Positions 10,693 to 22,980 of a stretch of DNA of 64,000 nucleotides are shown here, piece by piece. The translations under genes and the position numbers were made by a program. How positions within the stretch are numbered: the stretch's first letter is position 1; every line of letters starts with the position of its first letter. The stretch is from assembly GCF_033115175.1 (NCBI RefSeq), contig NC_084836.1, positions 78,396,253 through 78,460,252 of the forward strand, in the 5' to 3' direction. The DNA comes from Lepus europaeus (taxonomy: Eukaryota > Chordata > Mammalia > Lagomorpha > Leporidae). Under the pieces are notes generated by a model, which was not told the DNA's origin, ran no database searches, and saw only the letters and a list, made by a program, of their open reading frames with translations.

Positions 10693-11481
10693 ATACAGGA
10701 GAGACTTGCAATCCTTGAGTTTATGACGCTAGCTGAGTGGTTTTGCCTCTGTAGCTCGTTCACATCCTAACAGAATCTTCTGGAGGCAAAGCCTGCAGCG
10801 GGGTTCCAGCATCTTCTCAGATCGGGGGGGTGATGCTGCCCATGGGGGCTCTCAGTGGCCCCATGAAGCCCCGTGGGACCGGCTCACTGCACCTTGTATG
10901 CACATTGCTGGTCTCTACCCTCTCCCTACAGAGGCCTGAAGCTCTCTGGTCCCACTGGAGACTGTGGCCTTGTGGGGCGGTAGAAACGAACACTGGCCGT
11001 GGGTTCCTATGGCCTGGGGTGGACACCAGTGGCCCATTGAGATGGGTATGGCATCCCTGCAGCTGACAAGATGAAGCCATTTCCATGCACCCTCTCTGAA
11101 TGAGCCCACATCATGGTAGATTCACATAGGACTGATAAGAAACAATGCACAGTGATCTCACATGCCCCCGCTCAGTTTTGTGATGGTGACATGGTAATGA
11201 TGGTAACATGGAGAAAACTGTGACCCAATCCCACAGCCAGCCACTGGCATTAATTCAAGACCTTTCCATCACAAAGATGGCCCTGGTTGCCTTTTCATAG
11301 CTACATCAACGTGGCCCCTGCCCTTAGCCCTACCTCCACGCAGAACCCTGGCAGCATTAATTATCTCTCCATTGCTGTAACTCTGCCATGATCGGGCTGC
11401 CGTCTCGCTCAGCGTGCTTCTCTGGCGAGTCATCCATGGGGAGGCATATGTTGCTCGTTGGTTCCATTACTGAATAGGGTT

Positions 11482-11483
<2 letters not shown>
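10693..11483. other. intergenic, no gene seen
   Basis: Unique sequence. Short antisense and sense frames at 10817-11109 overlap each other and show no protein motif. Confidence 0.5.
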
Positions 11484-11553
<70 letters not shown>

Positions 11554-11893
11554 TTTTTGACAGGCAGAGTGGACAGTGAGAGAGAAAGAGAGACAGAGAG
11601 AAAGGTCTTCCTTTTTGCCGTTGGTTCACCCTCCAATGGCAGCCATGGCCGGCGCACTGCAGCCGGTGCACCGTGCTGATCCGAAGCCAGGAGCCAGGTG
11701 CTTCCTCCTGGTCTCCCATGCGGGTGCAGGGCCCAAGGACTTGGGCCATCCTCCACTGCACTTCTGGGCCATAGCAGAGAGCTGGCCTGGAAGAGGGGCA
11801 ACCGGGACAGAATCCGGCGCCCCGACCTGGACTAGAACCCCGTGTGCCGGCGCCACAGGTGGAGGATTAGCCTAGTGAGCTGTGGCACCGGCC
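11484..11893 (-). mobile_element. young C-subfamily SINE with (TTTC)n tail and TSD
   Basis: Young subfamily body preceded by about 70 bp of TTTC repeats that grew from the A-rich tail. CTGAATAGGGTTTC is duplicated at 11470-11483 and 11894-11907. Confidence 0.97.
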
Positions 11894-11907
11894 CTGAATA
11901 GGGTTTC

Positions 11908-13893
11908 ATGGTATGGATGGACCGCAGGTTTTTTTTTTTTTCTATTGTTGTTTTTGTTGACCATTTTTCTGCTGAAGGAAGTCGTGTTGTTTCTAGTTTG
12001 GGGCTCTTTGGAAGGCAGCAGCTACAGATGTTGTGTACAGGTTTTTGCACAAACATAGAGTTACTGTAGCAAAGTCTGGCCCAGAGGAGGAGAAAAGACT
12101 TCGGCTGTGAATTCTGTTTGTTGACTGGCTCTGGTACTGGTGGCTCATCAGGTCAAAAGGGCTATGAGGCACCCTTGGTGGATGCTCATCCATGAGGTAC
12201 CCACCCCTCACAAGATCCGGGTTGTATCGTAACTCGGCTTCTCCATCAGCCCTGCTGATTCCAGCATCAGTCCTGGCCTCTCTATCACTCCTGCTTCTTC
12301 CATCCATCCCTGGGCCTCTCCGTCATCACCCGTGGCTTCCTGATGATCAATCTTCCAGGCATGCGGTGTTGGCAAGGCAGCACGGCTCAGAGACCACTGC
12401 TATTCTTCATCTCAATGAACACTCATGGGAGGGCCTGCTCGCCTGATTGGGAAAAAGGCTCATGGGACAAGGTGAGCGAAAGCACTTTTAGAAACCCTTA
12501 GTTCCCACACATGTATGCTTTGCCCCGGAAGTTCTGGATCCAGCCCAGGAGATTTGCACACACACACACACACATGTAGGCTGATAGGAGTTCAGCTTCC
12601 ATGGGAGGTGCAGTTGTGCTCAGCTGTAAGGGAGACACTGCTGCTTTGTCCGGTGAGTGTGTGTTGGGCATACAGGATGATCTAGGCTCTGAGAGAGACA
12701 CAGCCCTTGGCTTCAGTCCACCTGGGGAAGAAGAACTCTTCAGTTTCCAGTAAGTAAAGTTGTCTTTCCTCTTCTACACTGGAGGCAAACTAGGATGGGT
12801 TAGTCCTTGCTGAAGTCTCCTGCAGTGCCTCCCTCATTTGCATCCCAGGCCAGATCTGGAGCATACATGTGGTGTTGAGACAGAGCTGGGCCTTCACATG
12901 TGTGACATCACAACTATGGAAAACTCTAGAAAGAAGAGGAACAAGGATGAGAGATTTGAACAAGAAGGTTGGATCCACCATAGGAAGATGGGCAAAGCTT
13001 CACCAAGACCTAGTGAAGTTAATTAACCGGTCTACACATGTGTGTGTGTGTGTGTGGGGTGGGTATATGCGTGTGTGCATGCAGTGTGTGCACATATGTG
13101 TTTGTGCATGTGTATGTGTGTGTGCACATAGACCAGCACATGTTGCATTGCTGCATTGAATCCAGTAGCCCATATACTTGTGACTGTAGAGGGTGGAAAT
13201 GAGACCAGGAAAGAGACAAGGTCCAAACTCAACCAGGCCATGTGAAGGTTGTGGCTTTTATACCAAGAGTAATGGGAGCCCAGGGAGCACCCCTCATTGT
13301 GCTGTGTGTTTGTGAGAATTCAATGGCTGGACTGATGTTTACAAATGCTCTCTCTCCTCGTGGAGGATAGTGGTCTCATTAGGTGGGAGACGGAAGTGGC
13401 ATGGCAGCTGGCCAGGGCATGGGGATAGACCACCCCCAAGAGGCTGGGGAAAGGTTGAGGGCCAAGAGGTCCTTTGCTCTTGGTCTGTGCCGGGTGGCAG
13501 GTGGGGAGAACATGGGCATGATTTTGGTCTTGGGGACTTTGAGACCTGGAGGGGAATAGCATCCACCTGGGGATACCGATAGGAGCTGAAATTTTGGGTC
13601 TGAGTGAATGCACACATCTGCAGCTCTGTGCGATGGGGCAGTAGGGGGTGCTGGGAGCAGATGAGATCATGTAGAGGCTGGCAGGACACCAGAGAGGCCC
13701 AGGGAGGACCCTCAGGGAGGACTGTCGCCAGTGCAAGGGACGGGAACCTGGGAAGTATAGATCATCTGATGCCACCTTCGATGAGACAATTCCACCATCA
13801 ATGCCTGGGGGCTGAGCTACTGAAGGCCCATCAGGGCCTGCAGAGATCAGAGGGGCCTGAAAAAGCCGCTCCAGGATGTCACAGAGGCAGGGA
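11908..13893. other. intergenic with CA/TG microsatellites
   Basis: About 2 kb of mostly unique DNA. It contains a CA run near 12556-12573 and a TG-rich imperfect microsatellite at 13033-13130. A 193-codon minus frame at 13320-13901 is opposed by plus frames over the same bases and has no recognisable domain. A CTCF-like GCAGTAGGGGGTGC lies at 13638-13651. Confidence 0.5.
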
Positions 13894-14180
13894 AGGGGCA
13901 AGCATTTGGCACAGTGGTTACATTGCTATGTTGGACACCTGTATCAGGGAGCCTGGATTCCAGTCCTGGCTCTGTTTCTAATTCAGCTCGCTGATAATGT
14001 GACCCTGGGAGGCACCAGGGGATATAGCTCAAGTCCCTGAGTCCCTGCTACCTACATGGGAGACCTGGGTGGAGTTCCGGGCTCCTGGCTTCAGCCTGGC
14101 CTAGCCCACACTTTTGCATCTGGGGAGTGAATCAGCAGATGGAAGAGCTCTTTCACTTGTCTGTCTTTCCCTCTGTATTC
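13894..14180 (+). mobile_element. old C-repeat SINE
   Basis: GGGGCAAGCATTTGGCACAG head variant and a diverged body (GGGAGACCTGGGTGGAGTTCC). The A-rich tail has been replaced by a TAGA array. Confidence 0.8.
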
Positions 14181-14216
14181 TAGATAGATATTTAGATAGA
14201 TACTTAGGTAGATATT

Positions 14217-14268
<52 letters not shown>

Positions 14269-14293
14269 GATAGATAGAAAAAAGATAGATTTT
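14181..14293. repeat. (TAGA)n microsatellite
   Basis: Imperfect TAGATAGATATTTAGA units leading into a pure TAGA run, grown at the 3' end of the adjacent SINE. Confidence 0.93.
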
Positions 14294-17147
14294 TAAAAAA
14301 AGAGACAGAAAAGAGAAGCTGTATATGGAGGTGTGATGAAGGTGATGAAATAGCAGAGTCAAGTGCACAGCCCTGAGTGTGGCTGAAGGCTTCTTTATAG
14401 GGGGCAGACATCAAGAGTAAGCCTCAATCAGAGCAGGATTGTTTGCAAACTGTCACATCCCTATGGTTTCCTCTCGATATGTTGAGTTATGCAACCCCCT
14501 AGGAAAGCAAGCATCTACAGTTCTGCTCTCCCCCGCTGCCCATGGTTTGAACCTTTGCTGCTTTGTGATTTCATGAAACCAACTGATTGTGCAATGTGCC
14601 AACCCAACGGCTGTAACTTAGTCACTGTTTTAAATGACAGCTTGTTCTTGGGGCTCAAGGATGAGTTTTTGAAAATGCAGAGATAAAGGAAGCCATGCAC
14701 ACTGGCTGAGTCACTCCAGGGTGCGATGCTGGTGGCTCCTGGGCATTCTCGCTCCACCTTTGTTAGGAAGCCCTGTGGGATGGGATGGCGTCACGTTTTA
14801 TCCCGAAAGGGCAAAGGACAGAGCATGCGCTGGTGCAGGTCTGAGATGGCTTCTGCTTGTTAGAATCTGAAGTGGCTATGAGTGTATCACCTTCCCTGTG
14901 CCACCCACTTTATTCCCGTGGGAAAGAGAAAGACAATGGTAGCAGGTGTGTCTGTACATATGGCAGGTCTCTGGCCAGCTCAGGCATGCCTCCCTAGTGC
15001 CCCAATTTCACTGGATCCCAAGGGGTGGTGAGGCTTGCAGGAGTACGAACAAGTTAAAAACCAGTTGTCCCAAAATGTGGCTGTCAGTCCTTTTGAGCCA
15101 CGGTTGGAACATCTGCAGGTATGAGCAGCCACCTCCCTCCATGTACTGCAGAAGAGAGGCTCGCCCAGCCACAAGAAAGGCCAGACCAGAAGACTTGTTC
15201 TCTCTCCCCACTCTCCCGGGGTCGGGGCAGGGGTACAGAAGAGCAGGCTTTGGTCCCTAGAACTGTTGTAGGAAAATCTCATTTGGCAAACAAGACACAG
15301 CTCTGCATATCTGAGACAACATAGGCTTCTGGGTCCATTGTTGTCCCTCAGGCGATAATATTTTAGGACTGAGAAGTCTGGAGAGAATGCTTTAGGCTAC
15401 AAGGAACAACTGAAGGGTAAGTTGCTCAAACAATGATCACCGCCAACAATTTCGTACAGGAAATGTTATGGTGGAGGTGATTTCAGCTTTGGATGCCTTT
15501 GAAGACCCTGGCTCCTTCCCTCTTTTTTTTTTTTTTTTTTTTTTGGTCCCACCTTTCTCAGCATTCCAACTTGTCCTGACCCCAGGCAACTTTGCAAAGC
15601 AGCCCCCAAAAACGTCACTCAGAAGACAGAATGACCATTTCTCCATCCCTGCCTGAAGGCAGGGGACTTTCCAGAAGCATCTAGAACTTTCTCTCACAGC
15701 ACAAGGGCAGCCTGTGTCCCATGACATTCCCATGTCGGGTGGCAGATGGCAGATAGAAAAGCCATCCTGGGCTCAGGCCAGCCAAGGTTTATCACGTGGA
15801 CAGGGTCTCCCCACACCTGGTGGAGCTTGAATACAATACAAGGTAGCTTCTCTGAAGAATAATAGGAGAAAACATGTGTGGTGAGGCACTAAGAATTTAT
15901 ACAAAGCTGTAAGTAGGACTCCCCACATCCCAGTTCCCAGAGAGAGAAGCGCACACGGGAGCCTGGGTCACCACACGACTGTCAGTGCAAGGCCTGTGGG
16001 CTATTGCATTGGCATCCAGTGATAGAGCAGTCCCTGGGCCAACAGGAGCCGGCACCACTGCACCAATGAGGATGCTGGCTGTGGGTTGCCATGTCTGGAC
16101 AGTGGCCAGCACTCTAGACCCTTAGATTTTTCCAACAGAAGCCAGATTTTCATATCTTTCTGTAGAAACCTCACCTATCTTGTTAACCGAAATATTTAAA
16201 ACTCAGTGTAGGTCTAACATTCAATGATGAAGAGCTGGACCCAGCCTGGAGCCCACCCTGGCCCCATGCATATGAAGAGGCCAGTGTCTAGGAGTCGTCT
16301 GAGTGCTCACCCTCAATCCAGAGAGTAGAGATCTGCTATCTCTTCCAAGGACAGGGCTCAAGCTGTTTCCCAACTTTTACCTTCTAGAAAGAAATGGAAA
16401 GGGGAGATGAGATAACGGGGGGGAGGGGGGCGCCCTGAGAACTCAGACAGCTGTGGATCCTACAATAGAGGAGACATGAAGGGTGTGGCCACTGTGACTC
16501 AAAGTTTCAGAGGGAAACCAGACATCACCCACAACCTCCCTGGGAGCTGAAAGTGAGCAAAGCCTTGCAGCCATTGGTGGAATAAAACCGAACGAATAAA
16601 CCCAGTCATGGGCAGCAGCTTCGTTTATGGGCAGATGAGCCAGACCTTGAGACCCTGGGGCCTCTGCATGCCACTGGCCATGTTGACTTGGACTCTGAGT
16701 GGCATAGCAGCCTCCAGCATCGGCATCCGTTATGGAGGCACAGATCACACCTTAAGATCCACCTGGGAGCATCCTGCCACGATGGCAATGCCCGGTTAAC
16801 AAGGACTCTGTCATTTTCCTGCCATGTGAAGTGTATGATCCCAGGGCAGGTGGGGGAAGCTCACCAACACAGGCTGAGGTCCCAAGTGGGAAAGCACACA
16901 CCCTGCCCCACGCCCTGCAGATGTCACCTGCGTTTCTATGCCTGTGATCACCAGCCCTGCTCCAGTGGGCACCTCGCCAGGGTCTCTTGTCCCATGAGCC
17001 CCTGCAGCGGGTTTTGCTCTGTGTGCAGGGGGCTCCACCTCTGGCTCTTCAGAAGGGCGTGGTGATTCTTTGCCAACGATGGTGTGTCATGGTTCTCATT
17101 TGCATGGAGAATCCGATCTCTGTACATGGGACCAATGGATCATTTCT
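14294..17147. other. SINE-free intergenic stretch
   Basis: About 2.8 kb without a recognisable interspersed repeat. It contains a poly(T) run at 15523-15544 and a G-run at 16419-16430. Frames over 60 codons are scattered on both strands, without conserved motifs. The absence of SINEs could reflect regulatory constraint or chance. Confidence 0.5.
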
Positions 17148-17515
17148 TTTTTTAAAAAAATTTTAAAATTTTAAAAAATTTTTTGACAGGCAGAGTGGAC
17201 AGTGAGAGAGAGAGAGACAGAGAGAAAGGTCTTCCTTTGCCGTTGGTTCACCCTCCAATGGCCACCATGGCCGGCGCGCTGCGGCCAGCACATTGCGCTG
17301 ATCCGAAGCCAGGAGCCAGGTGCTTCTCCTGGTCTCCCATGTGGGTGCAGGGCCCAAGGATTTGGGCCATCCTCCACTGCCTTCCTGGGCCATAGCAGAG
17401 AGCTGGCCTGGAAGAGGGGCAACCGGGACAGAATCCGGCGCCCTGACTGGGACTAGAACCTGCTGTGCTGGCGCCGCAGGCAGAGGATTAGCCTATTGAG
17501 CTGCGGCAACGGCCA
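17148..17515 (-). mobile_element. young C-subfamily SINE with 17-bp TSD
   Basis: Young subfamily body. ACCAATGGATCATTTCT (17131-17147) and ACCAATGGATCGTTTCT (17516-17532) differ at one base. Confidence 0.97.
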
Positions 17516-17532
17516 ACCAATGGATCGTTTCT

Positions 17533-18131
17533 ATTCCTATCACATTCTGTTGTCCAAATAGGGCTCAGTTGTATGACAAATGCAAGGAGTCACCTACAGG
17601 GTTGGCGGTGCCCAATGGGACATGCACCTCACCCAGGTCAGTCATGTGACCTGCGAACTCGTGTCCCATACACAGAGATGTCCCCGGTGGCTAATTGTGT
17701 CCTGGGAGCCTGCCAAAGCTCTGCTCCCTTCCTGAGTTCTCTCTTTCCAAAGGCTGATGAGTGGCCTTCGTAGATCAAATCCCATTATGCGGAGTTGGCA
17801 TATATGTTAACCTTACAAACAAGCAGCGGCCCCCGGCAAGCTTTCCATAAATATTGTGCATGATATATTGCCTGAGGGGACTATTTACTAATGTAGAAAA
17901 ATCAATAATGCTCCGGGAGGAATATTTACCCAACCAAGGGTCCAAACAAACGCTTTGAAGTTGGGGAAGTCTCGAAACCGCACATCTCCAGCAAACGTAG
18001 TAGGGGTTTGGTTCCTTCTCATTGTAGCGTTGGTGGGGATAAGGCCTACTGGGAGTGGCGTTTACTTTTCCCTGTTGGTTGCTCTTAGAGCAGCAGCTGC
18101 TGTTGGCTGCTGTTGGCTGCCACTACCAGTC
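17533..18131. other. intergenic with a forkhead-motif cluster
   Basis: The AT-rich part (17800-17960) contains TGTTAAC, ACAAACAAG, two TATTTAC motifs (17882, 17923) and AAACAAAC (17944). These match forkhead-type cores. No gene is seen. Confidence 0.4.
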
Positions 18132-18313
18132 CCTACAGCAAGGAAAGGGAACTTGTGGCCCATGGGCCAGATAAGACCCATGGAATCCTTTGGTCTGGTC
18201 CTACCAAGAGCCATAGGTGGGACTTGAAATTCAATAAAGGTATAGCAGGTTAAGTTTTTTTTTTAAAATATTTATTTATTTATTTGAAAGGCAGAGTTAC
18301 ATAGAGAGAGAAG

Positions 18314-18356
<43 letters not shown>

Positions 18357-18755
18357 CAGAGAGACAGTCAGAGAGAGAGAGGTCTTCCATCCGCTGGTGC
18401 ACTTCCCAATTGGCTGCAATGGCCAGAGTGCGCTGATCCAAAGCCAGGAGCCAGGAGCTTCTTCTGGGTCTCCCACGTGGGTGCAGGGGCCCAAGGAGTT
18501 GGGCCATCTTCTACAGCTTTCCTAGGCCATAGCAGAGAGTTGGATGGAAAGTGGAGCAACTGGGACTGCAACCGATGCCCATATGGGATGCTGGCACTGC
18601 AGACGGCAGCTTTACCCACTATGCCACAGCGCCAGCCCCAGGGTAAGTTTTAAGTTGAGAATTTTGTATGGTCCATGAATGATGTTATAAATATCCATGT
18701 GGCCTTGAGAGGGAGAAAATGGTTCTCCACCCCTGCCCTACAGGAACCATGCAGC
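18132..18755 (+). repeat. ancient DNA-transposon-like repeat split by a SINE
   Basis: The left part has CTTGTGGCCCATGGGCCAGATAAG. After the SINE, TATGGTCCATGAATGATG.. and GGTTCTCCACCCCTGCC complete a typical ancient element. Its class is from memory (probably hAT). Confidence 0.45.
18259..18639 (-). mobile_element. C-repeat SINE
   Basis: Tail TTTATTTATTTATTTGAAAGG on the left, GCCACAGCGCCAGCCCC on the right, and a long GA tract. Flanks AGGTTAAGTTTT and AGGGTAAGTTTT are a near-identical target duplication inside the older repeat. Confidence 0.96.
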
Positions 18756-19145
18756 ACTTACAGCCATTATCTCATTTAGTCCAATCCTTCCAACAACACG
18801 TGGCAACGTGGCTCCTACACTCTTCGCTTTCTAAGCTGGGAAACCAAGGTCCCAAGCCAGAGTTGAAGGGGTTTGAGCCAATCCTAAGGCCAGCAGGGGT
18901 CCTGGCTGAGCCTCAGGTGCTCAGCTGCTACAGGCAGAGCCTGGTGGTCTCAGCCCAGCAGGTACATGATGGGATAAGTCACACTGCCAGGCTCTTTTCC
19001 CGAGACCTTCACGGGCACAAACTCACAGAGTCCCAGGAAAGAGTCACAGATGATCATCCCACACTATGAACAGAGTGGGTCAGCCACTTGCCTGAGGTCA
19101 CACAGCTGAGCAGCGACAGAGGAGGGGTTTGAACTCAGTGTGGAT
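18756..19145 (-). repeat. MIR-like SINE, split
   Basis: TTATCTCATTTAGTCCAATCCTTCC (18768 on) and GCCACTTGCCTGAGGTCACACAGCTGAG (19084 on) are reverse-oriented 3' and core parts of MIR. About 230 bp of other sequence lies between, so this is either an insertion in one copy or two fragments. Diverged as expected for this age. Confidence 0.6.
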
Positions 19146-19294
19146 GCGTTGTACCCTTCGGTACACATCACATGCTTCATCAACAAGCCCGCTCTACTTG
19201 AGAACTATGCCCTTGAGTAGCTCTGCCAGCAACAGCCCTGGAGACTGTTTGCTTAAGATCTATTTATTTGAAAGGGAGAGTGACAGAGAGAGTT

Positions 19295-19608
19295 TGCCAC
19301 AAGGCTAGCATCCCGTATTGGAGTGCCAGTACGAGTGTGAGTCCTGGCTGTTCCAGTTCTGATCAAGCTCCCTGCTAACATGCCTGAGATGGCCAAAGCA
19401 CCTGGGGCCCAGTCACCCATGTGGGAGAGCCAGTTGCAGTCCTGGGCTCCTATTTTCAGCCTGGCCTATTCTACCTAGGTTGTTGATTGGATGGGTAGTG
19501 AACCACGGGATGGAAGATTTCTCTCTCTCTCTCTCTCTCTGTCTCCCTCTCACCTGTAACTCTGCCTTTCAAATAAATAACTAAATAAACATTTTCAAAA
19601 AGAAACAT
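19295..19608 (+). mobile_element. C-repeat SINE
   Basis: 5'-truncated copy with GCTAGCATCCCGTATTGG and tail CTTTCAAATAAATAACTAAA. A short reverse-oriented tail fragment (ATTTATTTGAAAGGGAGAG) abuts it on the left. Confidence 0.8.
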
Positions 19609-21858
19609 TTAGAAGTAATAAAAACAAGACTGCCTTTTAATCAGCTTTATTGCATTTTACATTTTCTGCATCTCTCTGTTCTGCCCTAGGAGGGGCCACA
19701 TGTAGTGCATGGAACGTGTGGCTTGTCATCTCTGGGACCCTGGGACTAGCTCCGGGGGCCTGTGTCCCCTGCTCATCCGGCTCACCTGGGGAATGGGTTC
19801 TTAGCTGCTGGGAGAGCTGCAGCTGTAACCGTAGTGGAGGCCTCTTCCCTTCCCTTTTCGTATTTGGGTCTCCCATGGGAGAGACCCAGAAGAATTCATA
19901 TTGTGGGTTGCTCGCGGCTGGTCTTGTGAGTGAGGGTGTTGCCTGAGCTTCAGGGGCCTGCCGTGGGGAGAGGGCTCGGAGTGGCAGCTCTCACACCCAG
20001 CCAAGGAGAATTGTACACAGCCATCAGCCACGAGGAGCAGGGCTCCGAGGCCACGAAGCCTCCTGCTCACTGATACCCAGGGTCTGATTGCCCACATGGA
20101 CCACTGTCACAACAGTGCCCGAACACCTGCCTGACTGTCAACTGACCAGACTCACTGTTTTTCCTAACCTCCATCTGCAGCTGCTGCTTCCCTTTAAAAG
20201 CCCTTTGACTGGCTTGTTGGGCGGAAGGAGCACATTTTGGATCCAGAGAGGCGTCTTTCCTCATGACCGCGACTCCTTGAAATAAACCCTTTCCTCTGAC
20301 CAACTCTCAGCCCTGGTGGATGGGCTGTCCAACAGCGAGCACAGGGGCCTGAGTATTTTGTAGAGTCCTGTGCCCGGCGAGTACCCCACAGTGCTCTTGC
20401 GGCCAGTCCTATCTGTCTACTACAGAACTCACAATGCCCCACAGCCAGCCCCTCCCCTCTTCGCCCTGTTACAGGTGCAGGAATGCACAGCCCAACACAT
20501 GATAGGTGCTCAGTGTGCATTTATGGGGAGAATGGACAAAGGCGAAAACTGATACAAAGTATCACCAGGAGGTACCTTCAGGAAGCATTCAGCTTCTTGG
20601 TCTCTCCTCCATTCAATTTTATGTTCAGGGTAAAAAATAACAACAACAACAAAAAACTGAACAATGCCTGAATGATCCACAAGCCATTTATTCTGTTCCT
20701 AAATAATGAAGATGAAATGGTCCTCAGATTTGAGACCAGAACATTCCATTCCCAGCAGAAGGTGAATTATTTAAGGCAATTGGAAAGAAAAGCTCAGAGT
20801 ACTCTGCCAGACTATAGAGAAAAGCAGATGATGGGCTGGGACTGTCTCGGTGGCTTCCACGAAGAAGAGCCTGTTCTGTCTCTCTGCTTCTGATTCTTGA
20901 AGTTCGATGCAATCCATACGCCAAAGAAACGCAACGAATCATTGCCTTGGGGAGGATTTAGCACAAGGTGCTTTCAAACTGGAAAACTTGGCAAAAATCA
21001 GCCTAATTCCATCCAGGAAAAGTCAGATCTTCCCCAGGTGTCACTCCCCTTCGCCACCCCCCTGGACAGCTGGGAGACACCTGGGGCTGGAGCACCCAAC
21101 TGTGAGCGCCCTGGTGCCTTAACCCCACCCAGCCCAGCAGGCAGCAGCCAGAAGTCAAGGGAGGAGCATGGGGTGGAGGTGAGGAGGCCCGAGGAACAGG
21201 GAGGCAAACCTACACACAGTTGGTCCACCCTGGGGTAAGCTTGCTCCTGTCCGGTTTAGATGAGTAAGGCTGAGCGTTCCCTCGTCCCTGCTTTCTCCTC
21301 CATTCCAGGGCCAAGGAGGGAGGCTGATTTCACTTGTAGATGCTGGAGTGAGGATGGTGTTTGGAGGCCCTGTGCCTACTTGCTGAGGGAGGCACGGGCC
21401 CAGGCTGAGTTACCCAGCTCACTGGAAGTAGTGCGGTAGAATCCACAGCTGCTGAAGCAGGTGCACAGCTCTTGCCTTTCACGTGGCCTCTCTCAGCCTT
21501 GGTGAGGCCAGAGGGTAAACACATGGCTCATTGTCTTCCTTAAGAGTCCATACTTGGCTAAAGGAAAAACAGTTGCTTTGTGGTTCCCACCTGGAAGGTG
21601 AAGAGCAGTTAGCCAATGAGGATAGCCTGGGAAAGGTCTGGAGTTCAGAGTGGCTAACAAGCCGTCTGCTACTCACTCAGCCACCCGTGCAACAGCTGGG
21701 TGAGTTGTTAGTAGGCTGGCAGGGGAATGTAAAACCTAGCTCTGGGCTGCACGGACAGAGGGCTACAACAAGAGAAAGGCTCTGAGTGGATTCCAGGCTG
21801 CTGCTCGGCAACCCAAGACAGATGGTTCAATTGATTTTACAGATTGTTAAGAAGTCAC
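19609..21858. other. intergenic, no gene seen
   Basis: About 2.2 kb of mostly unique DNA with a possible MIR 3' fragment near 20490-20530 (ACACATGATAGGTGCTCAGT). No frame shows a domain or plausible splice structure. Confidence 0.5.
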
Positions 21859-22197
21859 GGGGCTGGCACTGTGGTGCAGCAGGTTAGGCCACAGGTCGTC
21901 ACTTCCAGCATCCCATGTGGAAACATTGGAGCAGCAGCTCAAGACCAGGCAGCTCAGTCTCCAATTCAGCTCCCTGCTAGCACACCTGGAAAAGCACTCG
22001 GGCCCCTACCACCCATGTGGGACACCCAGAGGGAGCTCCTGGCTCCTGGCCTCAGCCTGGCCTAGCCCTGGCAGTTGTGGTTATTTGGAGGAATAAATAG
22101 GGGGTTGCTGATCTGTGTGTGTGTGTGTCTGTCTGTCTGTCTGTCTAACCCTCACCCTCATCATTCTGCCTTTCAAAATAAGTAAGTCTTTAAAAAA
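21859..22197 (+). mobile_element. C-repeat SINE
   Basis: Head GGGGCTGGCACTGTGGTGCA. The pyrimidine tract is replaced by (GT)n(CTGT)n. Tail CTTTCAAAATAAGTAAGTC. Confidence 0.92.
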
Positions 22198-22980
22198 AAT
22201 TGTTGGATGCCTACAATGCCAGCATCCCATATTGAAGTAGGCAGGCATACAGGTTAAAACTGATTAGGTTTGTGAGCTGGAAGACCACGCCTTCACCACG
22301 CCCCTGTGTGACCTCACGCTTCTACCTGGTCACACCTGGGTGCCCATCAGCCAATCAGGTTAATTAACCACTCCCCTTTGGAAATGGGTTAAAAGCCTGG
22401 GACATGGTGTGACCACCCTCTCTTCTGTTTCTTGGCCTCTTGCCAGGAGGGGGCTTGCTGTAGCCCTGCATCCCCAGGGCATGTGGCCTTTGGGCCACCC
22501 ACTCTAGGCTTCCTGGCCTAGATGCTCCTCCACGTGGCTGGTTCCTGGTGCTTGGTATGAACCCAGATTTACCTCCATCTCTTAGATAAAGCTCTCGCTC
22601 TCCTATGATTTCTCTCACTGAATAAAAGCCTTAAATGTATCATGCTACCTCATTTATTTATGCTGGTATTTAGAATTCTTCTCTAAATATTAGGCAAGAA
22701 CCCTCTTGGGCTTATTAATATTGGGGATTTATTAATAAGTATATGGTGATATCATATGGCACCCCAAATTCCAGTAACATATGTGGCATCTGAGATGGCA
22801 CTTCTGGGGAACTTTAAGAGGCCACATTTTTATATAGATTTTAGGGGGTCATCTCCGATATCAATATGGGTATCCGTTCATGTCCGGGATGTTCTACTTC
22901 TAGCCAGCTACCTGTTAATGTGCCTGGGAGAACAGCTGATGTTGTCGGGGCTCTCCTAGCGACTGCAGATCCAGGTGGGC
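22198..22980 (+). mobile_element. old C-repeat SINE interrupted by a solo LTR
   Basis: The left part ends ..CCAGCATCCCATAT (22219-22232). The right part resumes ATATGGGTATCCGTTCATG and continues to GTTAATGTGCCTGGGAGA. Together they rebuild the C-repeat 'catcccatatgggt' core, with the LTR inserted between. Confidence 0.75.
22233..22863 (+). mobile_element. solo LTR of an endogenous retrovirus
   Basis: 631 bp beginning TGAAG and ending ATATCA, so it has TG..CA termini. It is flanked by the 4-bp direct repeat ATAT (22229-22232 and 22864-22867), which sits inside a SINE. Internal order fits U3-R-U5: CCAATCAG box at 22351, TATA-like TTAAAAGC at 22389, and AATAAA at 22621 followed by an AT-rich U5. 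A 4-bp duplication suits a class I (gammaretrovirus-like) element. No coding remnant is present, so an internal deletion by LTR recombination is inferred. Family not identified. Confidence 0.78.

Noticed and set aside
13320-13901. 193-codon minus-strand frame
   Set aside because: Competing plus-strand frames cover the same bases, no recognisable domain is present and no splice context is visible.
22233-22863. Full provirus or viral genes around the LTR
   Set aside because: Only one LTR is present, directly flanked by SINE sequence on both sides; no coding remnant lies nearby.
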